From Rhodopirellula halodulae (lineage in GTDB: Bacteria; Planctomycetota; Planctomycetia; Pirellulales; Pirellulaceae), in the NCBI RefSeq assembly GCF_020966775.1, contig NZ_JAJKFV010000009.1:186001-250000 (forward strand): 64,000 bases of DNA. Direction: 5' to 3'. A model generated the notes under the pieces. That model did not search any database and was not told where the DNA came from. It saw nothing but the letters and a program-made list of their open reading frames with translations. Below are positions 29,179-38,351 of this stretch, piece by piece. The position numbers and the translations under genes were made by a program. Numbering within the stretch: position 1 is the first letter of the stretch; each line of letters begins with the position of its first letter.

Positions 29179-31830
29179 ATGGGGTCGCGATTTCTGATGC
29201 CGGGGGTTTGTGCTGTCGCCCTGTGGCTTGCTTCAGGATGGAGTATTGCGGAAGAACCGCATCAACCGCATCGGGTGAGCGACGGGCTGTTGGCTCTGTA
29301 CACCTTCGACGAGTGCGATGGGACAACGATCCGGGACCGGTCCGGACGTGATGCTCCACTGGACTTGGAAATCAAACGTCCCGAGGCGGTGGAGTGGCGT
29401 GATCACTCTTTGCTCATCCGCCGTCCAACGGAAATACGATCTTCGCAACCCGCGAAACAGTTGGCCGACGCGATCAAGCGAACGAACCGTTTGACGGTGG
29501 AGGCGTGGGTCAGTCCGGCGAACCTGACTCAAAAGGGGCCCGCGAGGATCGTTTCGCTTTCAGGTAGTTCTATTCAACGCAATGTGACGCTGGGACAAGA
29601 ACGTGACCGCTTTCGAATTCGTCTGCGGACCACGCGAACCAGTGACAATGGCATTCCCGAAAACGACGCGGGAGTGAAGCTGAAGACCGAGCTGGTTCAA
29701 CTCGCCGTGACTCGAGATCAACGCGGCAAATTGCGAACGTTTGTGGACGGGAAGCTGACGGCGGAGCACCCGGTCAATGGCGAGTTGTCCAATTGGGATG
29801 ACTCGTTCGCCTTGTTGCTGGCGAACGAGCAAACAGGCGATCGTGCTTGGTTGGGCGAGTTCCATTTGGTTGCCATCTACGATCGCGACTTATCGCCGGA
29901 GGAGCTTCGTCAGAACTTTCGGGCGGGGGCGAACGCTGGCATGGATCCACGCGCTGCCGAAAGGCTGGTGGTCAAACAATCGGAATCGCTGTTCTCGAAT
30001 CAGGTGGCTCCGCTGCTGGCTCGGCATTGTTTGGAATGTCATGACTCGGCGACTCAAAAGGGCGGACTGGATCTTTCGCGTCATCAACTGGCCATGGTGG
30101 GTGGAGAAAGCGGTGCCGTCATCACGCCCGGGAACGCCAGCGACAGTTTGCTTTGGGACCAAGTGCATTCCGGTGACATGCCGCCCCAAGGCCAACCGCT
30201 TTCCGATGAAGAAGTGAAGTTGCTGAAGGAATGGATTGACTCTGGGGCTCGTTGGTCAGTCGACTTCATCGACCCGATTGTGTTTGTGACCGGGGCGGCC
30301 AGCCAACCCTTTGTGCAACGTCTGACGATCGATGAGTACATCGAAACGGTGCGAAGTGCGGTTGGCGTGGAGATCGCTGATGAGGCTGAAGAGTGGTTGC
30401 CGCCCGACTTGCGTGCGGACGGTTTTAGCAATACCGCCTACAACTTGAATGTGGATTTGAAGCATGTTGAGTCCTACGCGCGGCTCGCTCAAATCATTGT
30501 CCAGCGGATGGACGTTGCGAAGTTTGCCAAGCGGTTTTCCAAATCAAGGAGCTTGAACACAGATGCCACGGCCCGGAAGTTCGTTGCCGCTTTGGGCGAG
30601 CATTTGTTGCGTGGGCCGCTCGATGAACGGGAAGTCAGCAACTACAGCGGCATTCTGACGGCGGTGGCCAGCGCCGGTGGCTCGTACGAGCAGGGCGTTG
30701 GTTTGATGATGGAGGCGATGCTTCAATCACCGCGATTTGTTTATCGAATCGAACGTCAACAAAACGCTGGAGCGGTGGACCATTACGAACTGGCTTCGCG
30801 CCTGAGTTACATCGTTTGGGGTGGCCCACCGGATGCAACGTTGATGCAAGCTGCCGCGGACGGGCGATTATCAAACCGCACAGAAATTCGCGAACAGGTT
30901 CAAAGGATGTTGGATGATCCTCGTGCGGTGGATCGTTCGGCGCGGTTTGTTTCCGATTGGTTGCATTTGGGCCGTCTGGAAAACATGCAGCCCAACATCA
31001 AGCGTTATCCGCACTGGTCGCCGGAGTTGGGACGCGACATGCGGAGAGAGACGTTGGCGTTTTTCGAAGACGTGGTGTGGAAGCAACGACGACCGCTCAG
31101 TGATCTGTTCAATGCCTCGTTCACCTATGTGACGCCTCGATTGGCTGCCCACTACGCACTTCCGTTTGAACGGTCGCAGTCCAGCAGCACGACCGCAAGC
31201 GATGCGTTGCAAAGGATTGACCTGACAAAGGTGGAGTCTCGCGGCGGGTTGTTGACGCACGGCAGCGTGTTGACCATCGGTGGCGATGATGCCTCGATGG
31301 TAACGCGAGGTTTGTTTGTCTTGAGGGACATCCTGCGAGGCGTCATCGGAGCACCGCCTCCCGGTGTGGACACGACTCCGGTGCCGACTCAGCCTGGCAT
31401 GACTCATCGTGACATCGCTCAAGACCGAATCGACAACGTGGCGTGTGGTGGTTGCCATCGCAAGTTTGAGCCTCTCGCGTTTGGTTTGGAACAGTTTGAT
31501 GGCTTGGGGGCGTTTCATACTCAAGACGAATTTGACAACACGCTCCGCAGTGACGGCCAATTGGTCATTCCGGGCGAGCCACAGCCGATTTCGTATCAAA
31601 CGTCCGCGGAACTGATGGATCACTTGGCCGCCAGCGAGCGAGTCCGGGAGACGCTGACGTGGAAGTTGACACAGTTTGCTATGGGGCGACCGCTGGGGCC
31701 CGCCGATGCTGCCATCGTCCAGTCCATTCATTCGGAGGGGCAGCGTGATGGCGGAACCTATCAGAGTCTGCTGACCGCCATTGTGACGAGTGATCTGGTC
31801 ACTCGGTATCGTCCGCCTTCCGTGCCGTGA
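29179..31830 (+). CDS. LamG + planctomycete cytochrome + DUF1587/1595/1592/1588/1585 protein
   Basis: An 883-residue secreted protein. An N-terminal signal (RFLMPGVCAVALWLASGW) is followed by a LamG/concanavalin-like domain at about 45-245 (LLALYTFDECDGTTIRDRSG, LGEFHLVAIYDRDLS). Next is a cytochrome-like domain with CLECH (Cys284, Cys287, His288) and MPPQGQPLSDEEVKLLKEWI. DUF1587, DUF1595 and DUF1592 follow in the usual order, then DUF1588 (RGGLLTHGSVLTIGGDDASM) with a second CGGCH near residue 755, and DUF1585 at the C-terminus. ATG at 29179 is preferred over TTG at 29164. The DUF1552 gene 102 bases downstream is its usual partner. Two haems are inferred. Confidence 0.93.
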   Translation: MGSRFLMPGVCAVALWLASGWSIAEEPHQPHRVSDGLLALYTFDECDGTTIRDRSGRDAPLDLEIKRPEAVEWRDHSLLIRRPTEIRSSQPAKQLADAIKRTNRLTVEAWVSPANLTQKGPARIVSLSGSSIQRNVTLGQERDRFRIRLRTTRTSDNGIPENDAGVKLKTELVQLAVTRDQRGKLRTFVDGKLTAEHPVNGELSNWDDSFALLLANEQTGDRAWLGEFHLVAIYDRDLSPEELRQNFRAGANAGMDPRAAERLVVKQSESLFSNQVAPLLARHCLECHDSATQKGGLDLSRHQLAMVGGESGAVITPGNASDSLLWDQVHSGDMPPQGQPLSDEEVKLLKEWIDSGARWSVDFIDPIVFVTGAASQPFVQRLTIDEYIETVRSAVGVEIADEAEEWLPPDLRADGFSNTAYNLNVDLKHVESYARLAQIIVQRMDVAKFAKRFSKSRSLNTDATARKFVAALGEHLLRGPLDEREVSNYSGILTAVASAGGSYEQGVGLMMEAMLQSPRFVYRIERQQNAGAVDHYELASRLSYIVWGGPPDATLMQAAADGRLSNRTEIREQVQRMLDDPRAVDRSARFVSDWLHLGRLENMQPNIKRYPHWSPELGRDMRRETLAFFEDVVWKQRRPLSDLFNASFTYVTPRLAAHYALPFERSQSSSTTASDALQRIDLTKVESRGGLLTHGSVLTIGGDDASMVTRGLFVLRDILRGVIGAPPPGVDTTPVPTQPGMTHRDIAQDRIDNVACGGCHRKFEPLAFGLEQFDGLGAFHTQDEFDNTLRSDGQLVIPGEPQPISYQTSAELMDHLAASERVRETLTWKLTQFAMGRPLGPADAAIVQSIHSEGQRDGGTYQSLLTAIVTSDLVTRYRPPSVP

Positions 31831-31932
31831 TATATCGTTTTGTCGTCTTCCGGCCCTCACGTGCTAGCTCAACAACGCTCGCCGATTCGCCCGCATCATT
31901 CAATTCAAATGACTCTCGAAGGGAATTGATCC

Positions 31933-33351
31933 ATGAAGAACACTCGTTTGCAACGCCGGGCTTTGTTGAAGAGCGTCGCGGCCGCAACCGTGGGGCTGCC
32001 TCTGTTGGAAGAGATGATGGTCGGTTCCGTCTCGGCGGCGACGGATCAAGCCGTTCCGGTGAGAGCGCTCAATGTGTTCTTCGGTTTGGGGATTCCCGCA
32101 CCGATTCAACAGGAAGGTTTCGACGACGTTTTGGAGCCGTTGAAACCGCTGAATGACAAACTGTTGATCATGCGGAAAGTGGACCAGATTCGCTGCGATG
32201 AAAAAGGAAGCAACGCTCACTACGATGGTGCTTCCGGGGCGTTCACGGCCGAACCACCGGACGGCGAAGCGAAATCGGGTGGTCCGTCGATTGATCAAGT
32301 CATCCGACACACGCACTATCCGGATGGAATGCCGCCCGGGATGGTGCCAACGTTACTGGCGGGAACCTATTTCCGGCGTTCTCGGGTTGGCCGGTATGTC
32401 CACAGTTACAACATGGACGGAACGGTTGCGGCGACGACTCAAGAGAAACCACGCGATGTGTTCGATCGTGTTTTTGGTGGAATGGCTGTCTCGGGCGACG
32501 ATCTGAACCAGCGGTTGCGCCGGAGCGTGCTGGATTCCGTGGTGGAAGATTATCGGTACTACACCGGACCGCGATCACCGCTGGGTGGTTCTTCGAAATC
32601 ACGCGTGTCAGACCACCTCGATCGAATTCGCGAATTCGAGCAACGTGCTTTCGCGATGAAACATCGTGATGAAAACAGCCCGCCCATTCCGCCACGTTCC
32701 GTCATCCCTCACGGTGGTCCGGCGGATCCGGGAGGTCAGGGTATCGATATCACGTTGGATGAACTCACCAATGAATGGCGTTTGCTGGCCGACATTTATG
32801 CGTTGGCGATCCAGATGGATCGCGTGCGGTTCGGTGCGCTGACGTTCTTGGCTGCCGGAGAGCGGATTCGGTTGACGGGAGATTACGTCTACGACGGCGA
32901 AACCCGGTATCGGTTTGACGATGCGAAGCAACTCAACGCCAGTGGTGACAAAGGGTGCAGCCACGAGTGGTGGCACAAGTTCAACGAGAAGAAACGCAAC
33001 GAAGCCTTGCGGGCTCATGCTCATATGAAAATGAGGGAAGTGGCTTACTTCCTACAAGCTTTGGACAGCGACGATTGCCGTGAAGCCAACGGACGCACGA
33101 TCCTTGAGAACTCACTGATTACCGTTTCAACCGAGTCGGGTGACGGCCGACACAACGACGTCAAACGCGAATTGTCGGGCGTTTTTCACTGCATCACGGG
33201 GGCCAATGGTCGGTTCAAGACAGGCCAAATTCTGGATGTGGGGGCCGAGGGGATCGACGTCTACAACACGATGCTGGATGCCTATCAAACGAAGCATCGC
33301 TTGGGGCCGGCCAAACGCGAATTTCAGGCGACCGATTCCATCCGAGCGTAA
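31933..33351 (+). CDS. DUF1552 family protein, Tat-type signal
   Basis: A 472-residue protein with an N-terminal twin-arginine-like signal (RRALLKSVAAATVGLPLLEE). The DUF1552 family is an exported, phosphatase-fold-related group that in planctomycetes and verrucomicrobia is encoded next to DUF1592/DUF1588 cytochrome proteins, as here. Visible blocks are LNVFFGLGIPAP, SNAHYDGASGAFTAEPP, SIDQVIRHTHYPD, and NGRTILENSLITVSTESGDG near the C-terminus. Probably works with the preceding gene product outside the cytoplasm. Confidence 0.9.
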   Translation: MKNTRLQRRALLKSVAAATVGLPLLEEMMVGSVSAATDQAVPVRALNVFFGLGIPAPIQQEGFDDVLEPLKPLNDKLLIMRKVDQIRCDEKGSNAHYDGASGAFTAEPPDGEAKSGGPSIDQVIRHTHYPDGMPPGMVPTLLAGTYFRRSRVGRYVHSYNMDGTVAATTQEKPRDVFDRVFGGMAVSGDDLNQRLRRSVLDSVVEDYRYYTGPRSPLGGSSKSRVSDHLDRIREFEQRAFAMKHRDENSPPIPPRSVIPHGGPADPGGQGIDITLDELTNEWRLLADIYALAIQMDRVRFGALTFLAAGERIRLTGDYVYDGETRYRFDDAKQLNASGDKGCSHEWWHKFNEKKRNEALRAHAHMKMREVAYFLQALDSDDCREANGRTILENSLITVSTESGDGRHNDVKRELSGVFHCITGANGRFKTGQILDVGAEGIDVYNTMLDAYQTKHRLGPAKREFQATDSIRA

Positions 33352-33471
33352 CGGACGACCCAAGAAAGTTTTCGTGTTTCGGATGTTCGGATTTGTTAAG
33401 ATTTGGGTTCAGCCATTGGTCAACGATGGTCCCGCCCCAACTTGCTGCTCCTACCCACCCCAGGCATTCCG

Positions 33472-34443
33472 ATGAACAACGATCGTTCTTCCGCGTCACA
33501 GATCGCCCGCCGTGACTTTGTCAAACTCGGAGGAGCCGTCGCGGCTGGCGTTGCAACCGGCGGTCTGCTCAACACTCGGTTTGTCCACGCAGCGGGAGCC
33601 TCCAATGTGTCCGCCGAGAGTGTTGTTGGAGAGCTGTATGCTTCACTGACGGATGCGCAGAAGCAAGTCGTTTGCCGACGTTACGATCACGCGGATCGAA
33701 GCAAGATCAATGCGAACTGGCACGTGAGCAAAGTCACCATCGGTGACAGCCTGTTTTCGAAGCATCAGCGAACGTTGGTCGATCAAATTGTCCGCAACAT
33801 CACATCATCAGACGGCTACGATCGGTTGCAGGAACAGATGGAATACGACGACGGAGGCATGGACAGCTACAGCTTCGCCTTGTTTGGCGAACCCGGAAGC
33901 GACCAATTTCAGTTCGAGATGACGGGGCGTCACCTGACGATGCGTGCGGATGGAAACCATGACGACAAGGCTGCCTTTGGAGGACCGCTCGTTTATGGGC
34001 ACGCTCAGGAATATCTGCCGGACAGCGTCTTCTTTTATCAGACTCAGCAAGCGAACGAGGTGTTCCAAGCGTTGGATCCGGAGCAAGCCAAACTGGCTTT
34101 GCGAAAGAAGGCTCCCAGTGAAACCGCGGTGCAATTGCAGGGCGAAGGCGGGAGGTTCCCGGGAATCGGTGTCGATCAACTTTCCGCCGACCAGAAAGAA
34201 CTTGTGCAATCCACACTCAAGACTCTCCTGGCACCCTATCGCGAATCGGACGTGGATGAGGTGATGAAGATTTTGAAGGAAACCGGCGGGATGGATCAGT
34301 TGCACATGGCGTTCTATCAGGAAGAAGACGTCGACAACGATCAAGTTTGGGATATCTGGAGAGTCGAAGGTCCCTCGCTGGTCTGGCATTTTCGCGGTGC
34401 ACCTCACGTACACGCGTACATCAACATCGGCGTGAAAGCTTAG
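33472..34443 (+). CDS. DUF3500-like exported protein
   Basis: A 323-residue protein with a twin-arginine signal (ARRDFVKLGGAVAAGVATGG, predicted cleavage after HAA). The mature sequence has SLTDAQKQVVCRRYDH, FEMTGRHLTMRADG and ALDPEQAKLALR, then WRVEGPSLVWHFRGAPHVHAYI near the end, which is the arrangement I associate with DUF3500. The ATG at 33472 puts the signal at the N-terminus. It lies 120 bases after the DUF1552 gene and may belong to the same unit. Function unknown. Confidence 0.75.
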   Translation: MNNDRSSASQIARRDFVKLGGAVAAGVATGGLLNTRFVHAAGASNVSAESVVGELYASLTDAQKQVVCRRYDHADRSKINANWHVSKVTIGDSLFSKHQRTLVDQIVRNITSSDGYDRLQEQMEYDDGGMDSYSFALFGEPGSDQFQFEMTGRHLTMRADGNHDDKAAFGGPLVYGHAQEYLPDSVFFYQTQQANEVFQALDPEQAKLALRKKAPSETAVQLQGEGGRFPGIGVDQLSADQKELVQSTLKTLLAPYRESDVDEVMKILKETGGMDQLHMAFYQEEDVDNDQVWDIWRVEGPSLVWHFRGAPHVHAYINIGVKA

Positions 34444-34538
34444 TTGGATCTGGTACGGACCCCACGGGTTGAAGTCGATGGATTAATTTGGGCGGAGGAA
34501 ACGTTGTTTGGTTTCGCCCTCCTGCCCTCCAGCCTGCC

Positions 34539-37487
34539 ATGTCCCGCCCCAGCCTATTGTTTCGTCCAGTGCACGTCGGACGAGCATCGATCCGCAACGG
34601 ATGGTGCTCACAACACTTGCGATCACTCGTTGCAGTCGGAATTTGTGTCCGAGAAAGGCTTGCGTCGGCACAAGCCCGAAGCCTTGCCATGGCGAGTTTG
34701 TTAGTTGGATGTCTGCTGGTCACAATCGGTTCGCCAAACGCTGCTGCGGAACAACCGGCGTATGATTTGGTGCTTCGGGGCGGCAAGGTCATCGATGGGA
34801 CGGGGACTCCGTGGTATCGAGCCGACGTTGCCATTCGTGATGGCAAGATTGTTGAGATCGGTCGCATCGGAGCGGACCGGGCCAAGCAATCGATCGACGT
34901 CGATGGTTTGATCGTCGCACCGGGGTTCATCGACATGATGGGCCAAACGGCGACGCCAATGTTGCGGGACCAACGGTCCGCCATCAACTTGCTCACGCAA
35001 GGCATCACCACCATCAACGCGGGAGAGGGCTATTCCGCCGCGCCGGTTTCCGATCACGATGCGAAGTCGTTGGGTTGGAAGACGATGGCGGAGTACTTCC
35101 AGTTGTTGGACATGGAAGGCATGCCAGTGAACGTCGTCCAAACTGTGGGGCACACGCAAGTTCGCGAACTGGTGATGGGGGAAGACAATCGCCGCCCCAG
35201 CGAAGACGAACTGAAGCAGATGCAGGATCACGTTCGCGAAGGGATGCGGGCCGGTGCGATTGGTGTTTCGACCGCGTTGATTTATCCGCCGGCTGTTTAC
35301 GCGACGACGGAAGAGATTGGTGCGTTGGCAAAGGTGGCGGGTGAGTATGGCGGTCGCTACTACACTCACATGCGGAACGAGGGCGACCAGCTTCTGGAAG
35401 CGATCGACGAAGCCTTGCAGATTGGTCAGGTCGGAAATACACCGGTGCACATCTTTCATTTGAAAGCCGCGGGCCAATCGAATTGGGGCAAGATGCCGTT
35501 GGCGATCGCGACGATCCAGGCGGCTCGTTCGGCTGGCCAAGAAGTCACCGCGGATATCTATCCGTACATCAACAATGGGCTTGGGATTGATGCCTTGATC
35601 CATCCGAGGCACTTCGGTGAAGGCCGCGGCAAGTTCTTGCAGCGATTGGAGACCGATGCGGAGCTGCGTGCCGAAGTGAAGGAAGAGATCGAGACCACCG
35701 GTGGTTGGGAGAATTGGTATCGGCATGCCGGTTCGGATTGGAATCGCATCATCGTCGGCAAAACCAACCATCCGCAGTATCGCGAACATGTTGGCAGTTC
35801 CGTCGCGGCGATTGCAAAAGCCACCGGCGATGACGAATGGGAGGTTTTCTTTGGGTTGTGCACGTCCGCGACGTTCGCACTGCCAGAAACGATGACGGAC
35901 GCGAACAAGATTCTGGCGATGCAGCAGCCATTCGTTTCGTTCTGCACCGACGTCGGACCGGCGGGCGGCAACTACGGTGCGTCTCATCCAAGGTCCTACG
36001 GTGCTCTGCCGCGGGTTCTTTCGCGATACGTGCGAGGGTACGGCGCAATTCCGATGGAACGAGCGATCGCTCAAGCCAGTGCGGGGGCGGCCAGCGCGGT
36101 GATGCTGCGTGACCGAGGCCGGATTGCGGAGGGCTTGGCGGCTGATGTGATCGTGTTTGACGAAGACGAGCTGGCTGACCGTGCCACATTCGAGGAGCCG
36201 CACGCCGAGTCAGTCGGCATGAAGCACGTGATTGTGAACGGAACTTTGGTCTACACCGACGGCAAAGCCACGGGCAAACGTCCCGGCCGCGTTCTGCGAG
36301 GCCCTGGTTACGAACCAGTTGACTTTGCCAAACAGGCTCAGGTTGGCGATTCGCGAGAAAACTATGTTGAGTTGGACGGCGTCATTCAAGATTTCCTGCG
36401 GGAGAATCGGTTGCCCGGTGTTTCGGTCGCGATCTCCGAAAGCGGCAAGCTGGCTTACTCCAAAGGTTTCGGTTTCGCCGACGTTGGGTCTCGGGAGCTT
36501 GTCACGCCAGAAAGCCGTTTCCGGATCGCCAGCGTTTCTAAACCGATCACATCGGTTGCCGTGATGAGGTTGGTTGATGCGGGCAAGCTGTCTTTGGAAG
36601 ACAAGGTGTTTGACCTGTTGGACGCGGAGCCGCACTTGGAAGACGGAGCCAAATTAGACGAACGTCAAAGCGAGATTACGATTCAGCATTTGCTGCAACA
36701 TCGTGGTGGCTGGGACCGTAATCAGTCCTTCGATCCCATGTTCCGTGCCGTGCCATTTGCTGAAATGCTCGGCGAGGAACCTCCGGCCACGCCGCGGATG
36801 GTGATCCGAGTGATGCGTGGCAAGCCTTTGGACTTTGATCCTGGCGAGCGATCCGCGTATTCGAATTTTGGATATTGTTTGTTGGGACGCGTGATCGAGC
36901 AGGTGAGCGGGCAGGACTATGGTGAGTTTGTTCAGCAGGAAGTGCTGCGTCCGTTGGGAATCACCGACATGGAGTTGGGAGCCACACGTTTGGAGGAACG
37001 CAAGCCTCGTGAGGTGCGGTACTACGACCCCGCGATCGGAACGTCGGTCTTCGCGGATGATTTGAATTCCGAGGTGCCTCACGCTTACGGGGCATGGCAT
37101 TTGGAAGCGATGGATTCGCACGGTGCCTGGATCGCGACGGCGTCAGATTTGGTGCGATTTGGGGATGCGTTTTCGGACCCCAGTGATTGTCCCATTTTGT
37201 CGCGAGAGAGCGTGGAGGCGATGTTCGAACGCCCGGATGGACTGGCGGGGCACAAGAAAGATGGTGAGCCAAAGTCCAGCTACTACGGATTGGGATGGTC
37301 GGTCCGGGAAGAGGAGAGCGGCAAGCGATATTCGCACAACGGATCACTACCAGGGACCAACGCGATGTTGGTGCACCGTCCGGATGGACGAACGATCGCG
37401 ATTCTTTTCAATGCACGAGTGACCTGGAACAACGCTGCGGTGGTCGGTGGTTTGCTGCGACGTTTGGAACAGGTGCTGGATCGGTGA
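34539..37487 (+). CDS. Amidohydrolase (D-aminoacylase-like) fused to a serine beta-lactamase-fold domain
   Basis: Two enzymes in one chain of about 982 residues. The first 600 resemble N-acyl-D-amino-acid deacylases (DLVLRGGKVIDGTGTPWYRA, PGFID, ITTINAGEG, GRYYTHMRNEGD). The usual HxH metal motif after PGFID is replaced by MMGQTA, so the metal site differs. From about residue 620 there is a class C beta-lactamase/esterase fold with SVSK (Ser about 665), YSNFGYCLLG and HNG (third motif) in YSHNGSLPGT. A secretion signal probably lies at ASLLVGCLLVTIGSPNAAA. Starts are uncertain: ATG at 34539 or at 34689 (directly before the signal). Both domains could act on peptidoglycan or D-amino-acid derivatives; that is inference. 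Confidence 0.85.
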   Translation: MSRPSLLFRPVHVGRASIRNGWCSQHLRSLVAVGICVRERLASAQARSLAMASLLVGCLLVTIGSPNAAAEQPAYDLVLRGGKVIDGTGTPWYRADVAIRDGKIVEIGRIGADRAKQSIDVDGLIVAPGFIDMMGQTATPMLRDQRSAINLLTQGITTINAGEGYSAAPVSDHDAKSLGWKTMAEYFQLLDMEGMPVNVVQTVGHTQVRELVMGEDNRRPSEDELKQMQDHVREGMRAGAIGVSTALIYPPAVYATTEEIGALAKVAGEYGGRYYTHMRNEGDQLLEAIDEALQIGQVGNTPVHIFHLKAAGQSNWGKMPLAIATIQAARSAGQEVTADIYPYINNGLGIDALIHPRHFGEGRGKFLQRLETDAELRAEVKEEIETTGGWENWYRHAGSDWNRIIVGKTNHPQYREHVGSSVAAIAKATGDDEWEVFFGLCTSATFALPETMTDANKILAMQQPFVSFCTDVGPAGGNYGASHPRSYGALPRVLSRYVRGYGAIPMERAIAQASAGAASAVMLRDRGRIAEGLAADVIVFDEDELADRATFEEPHAESVGMKHVIVNGTLVYTDGKATGKRPGRVLRGPGYEPVDFAKQAQVGDSRENYVELDGVIQDFLRENRLPGVSVAISESGKLAYSKGFGFADVGSRELVTPESRFRIASVSKPITSVAVMRLVDAGKLSLEDKVFDLLDAEPHLEDGAKLDERQSEITIQHLLQHRGGWDRNQSFDPMFRAVPFAEMLGEEPPATPRMVIRVMRGKPLDFDPGERSAYSNFGYCLLGRVIEQVSGQDYGEFVQQEVLRPLGITDMELGATRLEERKPREVRYYDPAIGTSVFADDLNSEVPHAYGAWHLEAMDSHGAWIATASDLVRFGDAFSDPSDCPILSRESVEAMFERPDGLAGHKKDGEPKSSYYGLGWSVREEESGKRYSHNGSLPGTNAMLVHRPDGRTIAILFNARVTWNNAAVVGGLLRRLEQVLDR

Positions 37488-37500
37488 GAGTGCGCGTGAG

Positions 37501-37618
37501 CCCCTCTCCCCCGACCCCTCTCCCCGAAGCGGGGCGAGGGGAGCCAGGGTATTCGCTTACACACAATATCCAGGCTCCCTTCTCCCCCGTGGGGGAGAAG
37601 GGCTGGGGAAGAGGGGGC
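37501..37618. repeat. Large structured repeat, copy 1 (flanks DUF559 gene)
   Basis: A CT/GA-rich element of about 118 bases. It contains a hairpin (CCCCTCTCCCC, GAAGC, GGGGCGAGGGG), a GGGAGCC/GGCTCCC pair around a 25-base AT-rich loop, and a second hairpin (CCCTTCTCCCC, CGT, GGGGAGAAGGG). Its outer ends are nearly complementary. Copy 2 lies at 38049-38167, with the same stems and a different loop. Weak similarity continues another 25-30 bases to the right. Confidence 0.9.
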
Positions 37619-37675
37619 AGGCACCTGAAAAAACTTCGATCTCTCGAGCGGCTTTGATAGCGAAGGTGAATCAAG

Positions 37676-38104
37676 ATGCGACGCAATCCGGAGCGACAAG
37701 CCGAACGCATTGAGTTTGCTCGAGAGCAGCGTCATCAGGCGAATGAGTTTTCGGTGGATGTTTGGCAAATGGTTCGAGCCGGTCGAATGCTTGGCGAGAA
37801 GTTTCGTCGCGAACATCCGTTGGGAAGTTACACGCTCGACTTTGTTTGCCTACGTCTGCGTTTGGTGATTGAGGTGGATGGGAAGCATCATTTGAACGAG
37901 GAAGGTGTTGAGCGTGATGCGGTGCGAGATCGGTTTCTGAAGGATCGTGGCTTTACGGTTCTGCGAATTCGTGGGTTTGAGGTCACGCAGGATGGGGCAG
38001 CGGTGCGTCGTCGAATCGAGGAGGTGGTGAGGCGGTTGCAGGGTGATGCCCCCTCTCCCCCAACCCCTCTCCCCGAAGCGGGGCGAGGGGAGCCAGGGAT
38101 TTAG
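37676..38104 (+). CDS. DUF559 endonuclease-like protein
   Basis: A 142-residue protein of the DUF559 family, related to very-short-patch-repair-type endonucleases of the PD-(D/E)xK group. It has an N-terminal helical segment (RNPERQAERIEFAREQRHQ), the strand FRREHPLGSYTLDFVC with Asp55, EVDGKHH with Glu66, Asp68 and Lys70, and a final strand VLRIRGFEV. The C-terminal 18 residues (PSPPTPLPEAGRGEPGI) are translated from the flanking repeat, and the stop TAG lies inside that repeat. The gene sits exactly between two copies of the same repeat, suggesting that the unit moved or spread as a cassette. Nuclease activity is inferred. Confidence 0.85.
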   Translation: MRRNPERQAERIEFAREQRHQANEFSVDVWQMVRAGRMLGEKFRREHPLGSYTLDFVCLRLRLVIEVDGKHHLNEEGVERDAVRDRFLKDRGFTVLRIRGFEVTQDGAAVRRRIEEVVRRLQGDAPSPPTPLPEAGRGEPGI

Positions 38105-38167
38105 ACAAAACCTAATCATCCAGGCTCCCTTCTCCCCTGTGGGGGAGAAGGGCTGGGGAAGAGGGGG
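38049..38167. repeat. Large structured repeat, copy 2 (overlaps DUF559 3' end)
   Basis: Same organisation as the copy at 37501-37618; the hairpin arms are conserved, while the central loop (about 21 bases) is unrelated between copies. The left end CCCCCTCTCCCCCAACC matches the reverse complement of the right end at most positions. Confidence 0.9.
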
Positions 38168-38351
38168 CTGGAGCCTGAAGCAATTCCGATCGCTTGAGAA
38201 AGACGATCAGTTCGGTGCAATTCATAGGCTGGAGCGCTGAGCAATACGGTCATTTCCAAAGCCCCGGCTCCCTCAACATCTCCTGACGAGCTACGGTGAG
38301 CACCAGTTGGTTCGAACGATCGTTTCGTCGCTTTGATTCGGAGGTTGTTGG

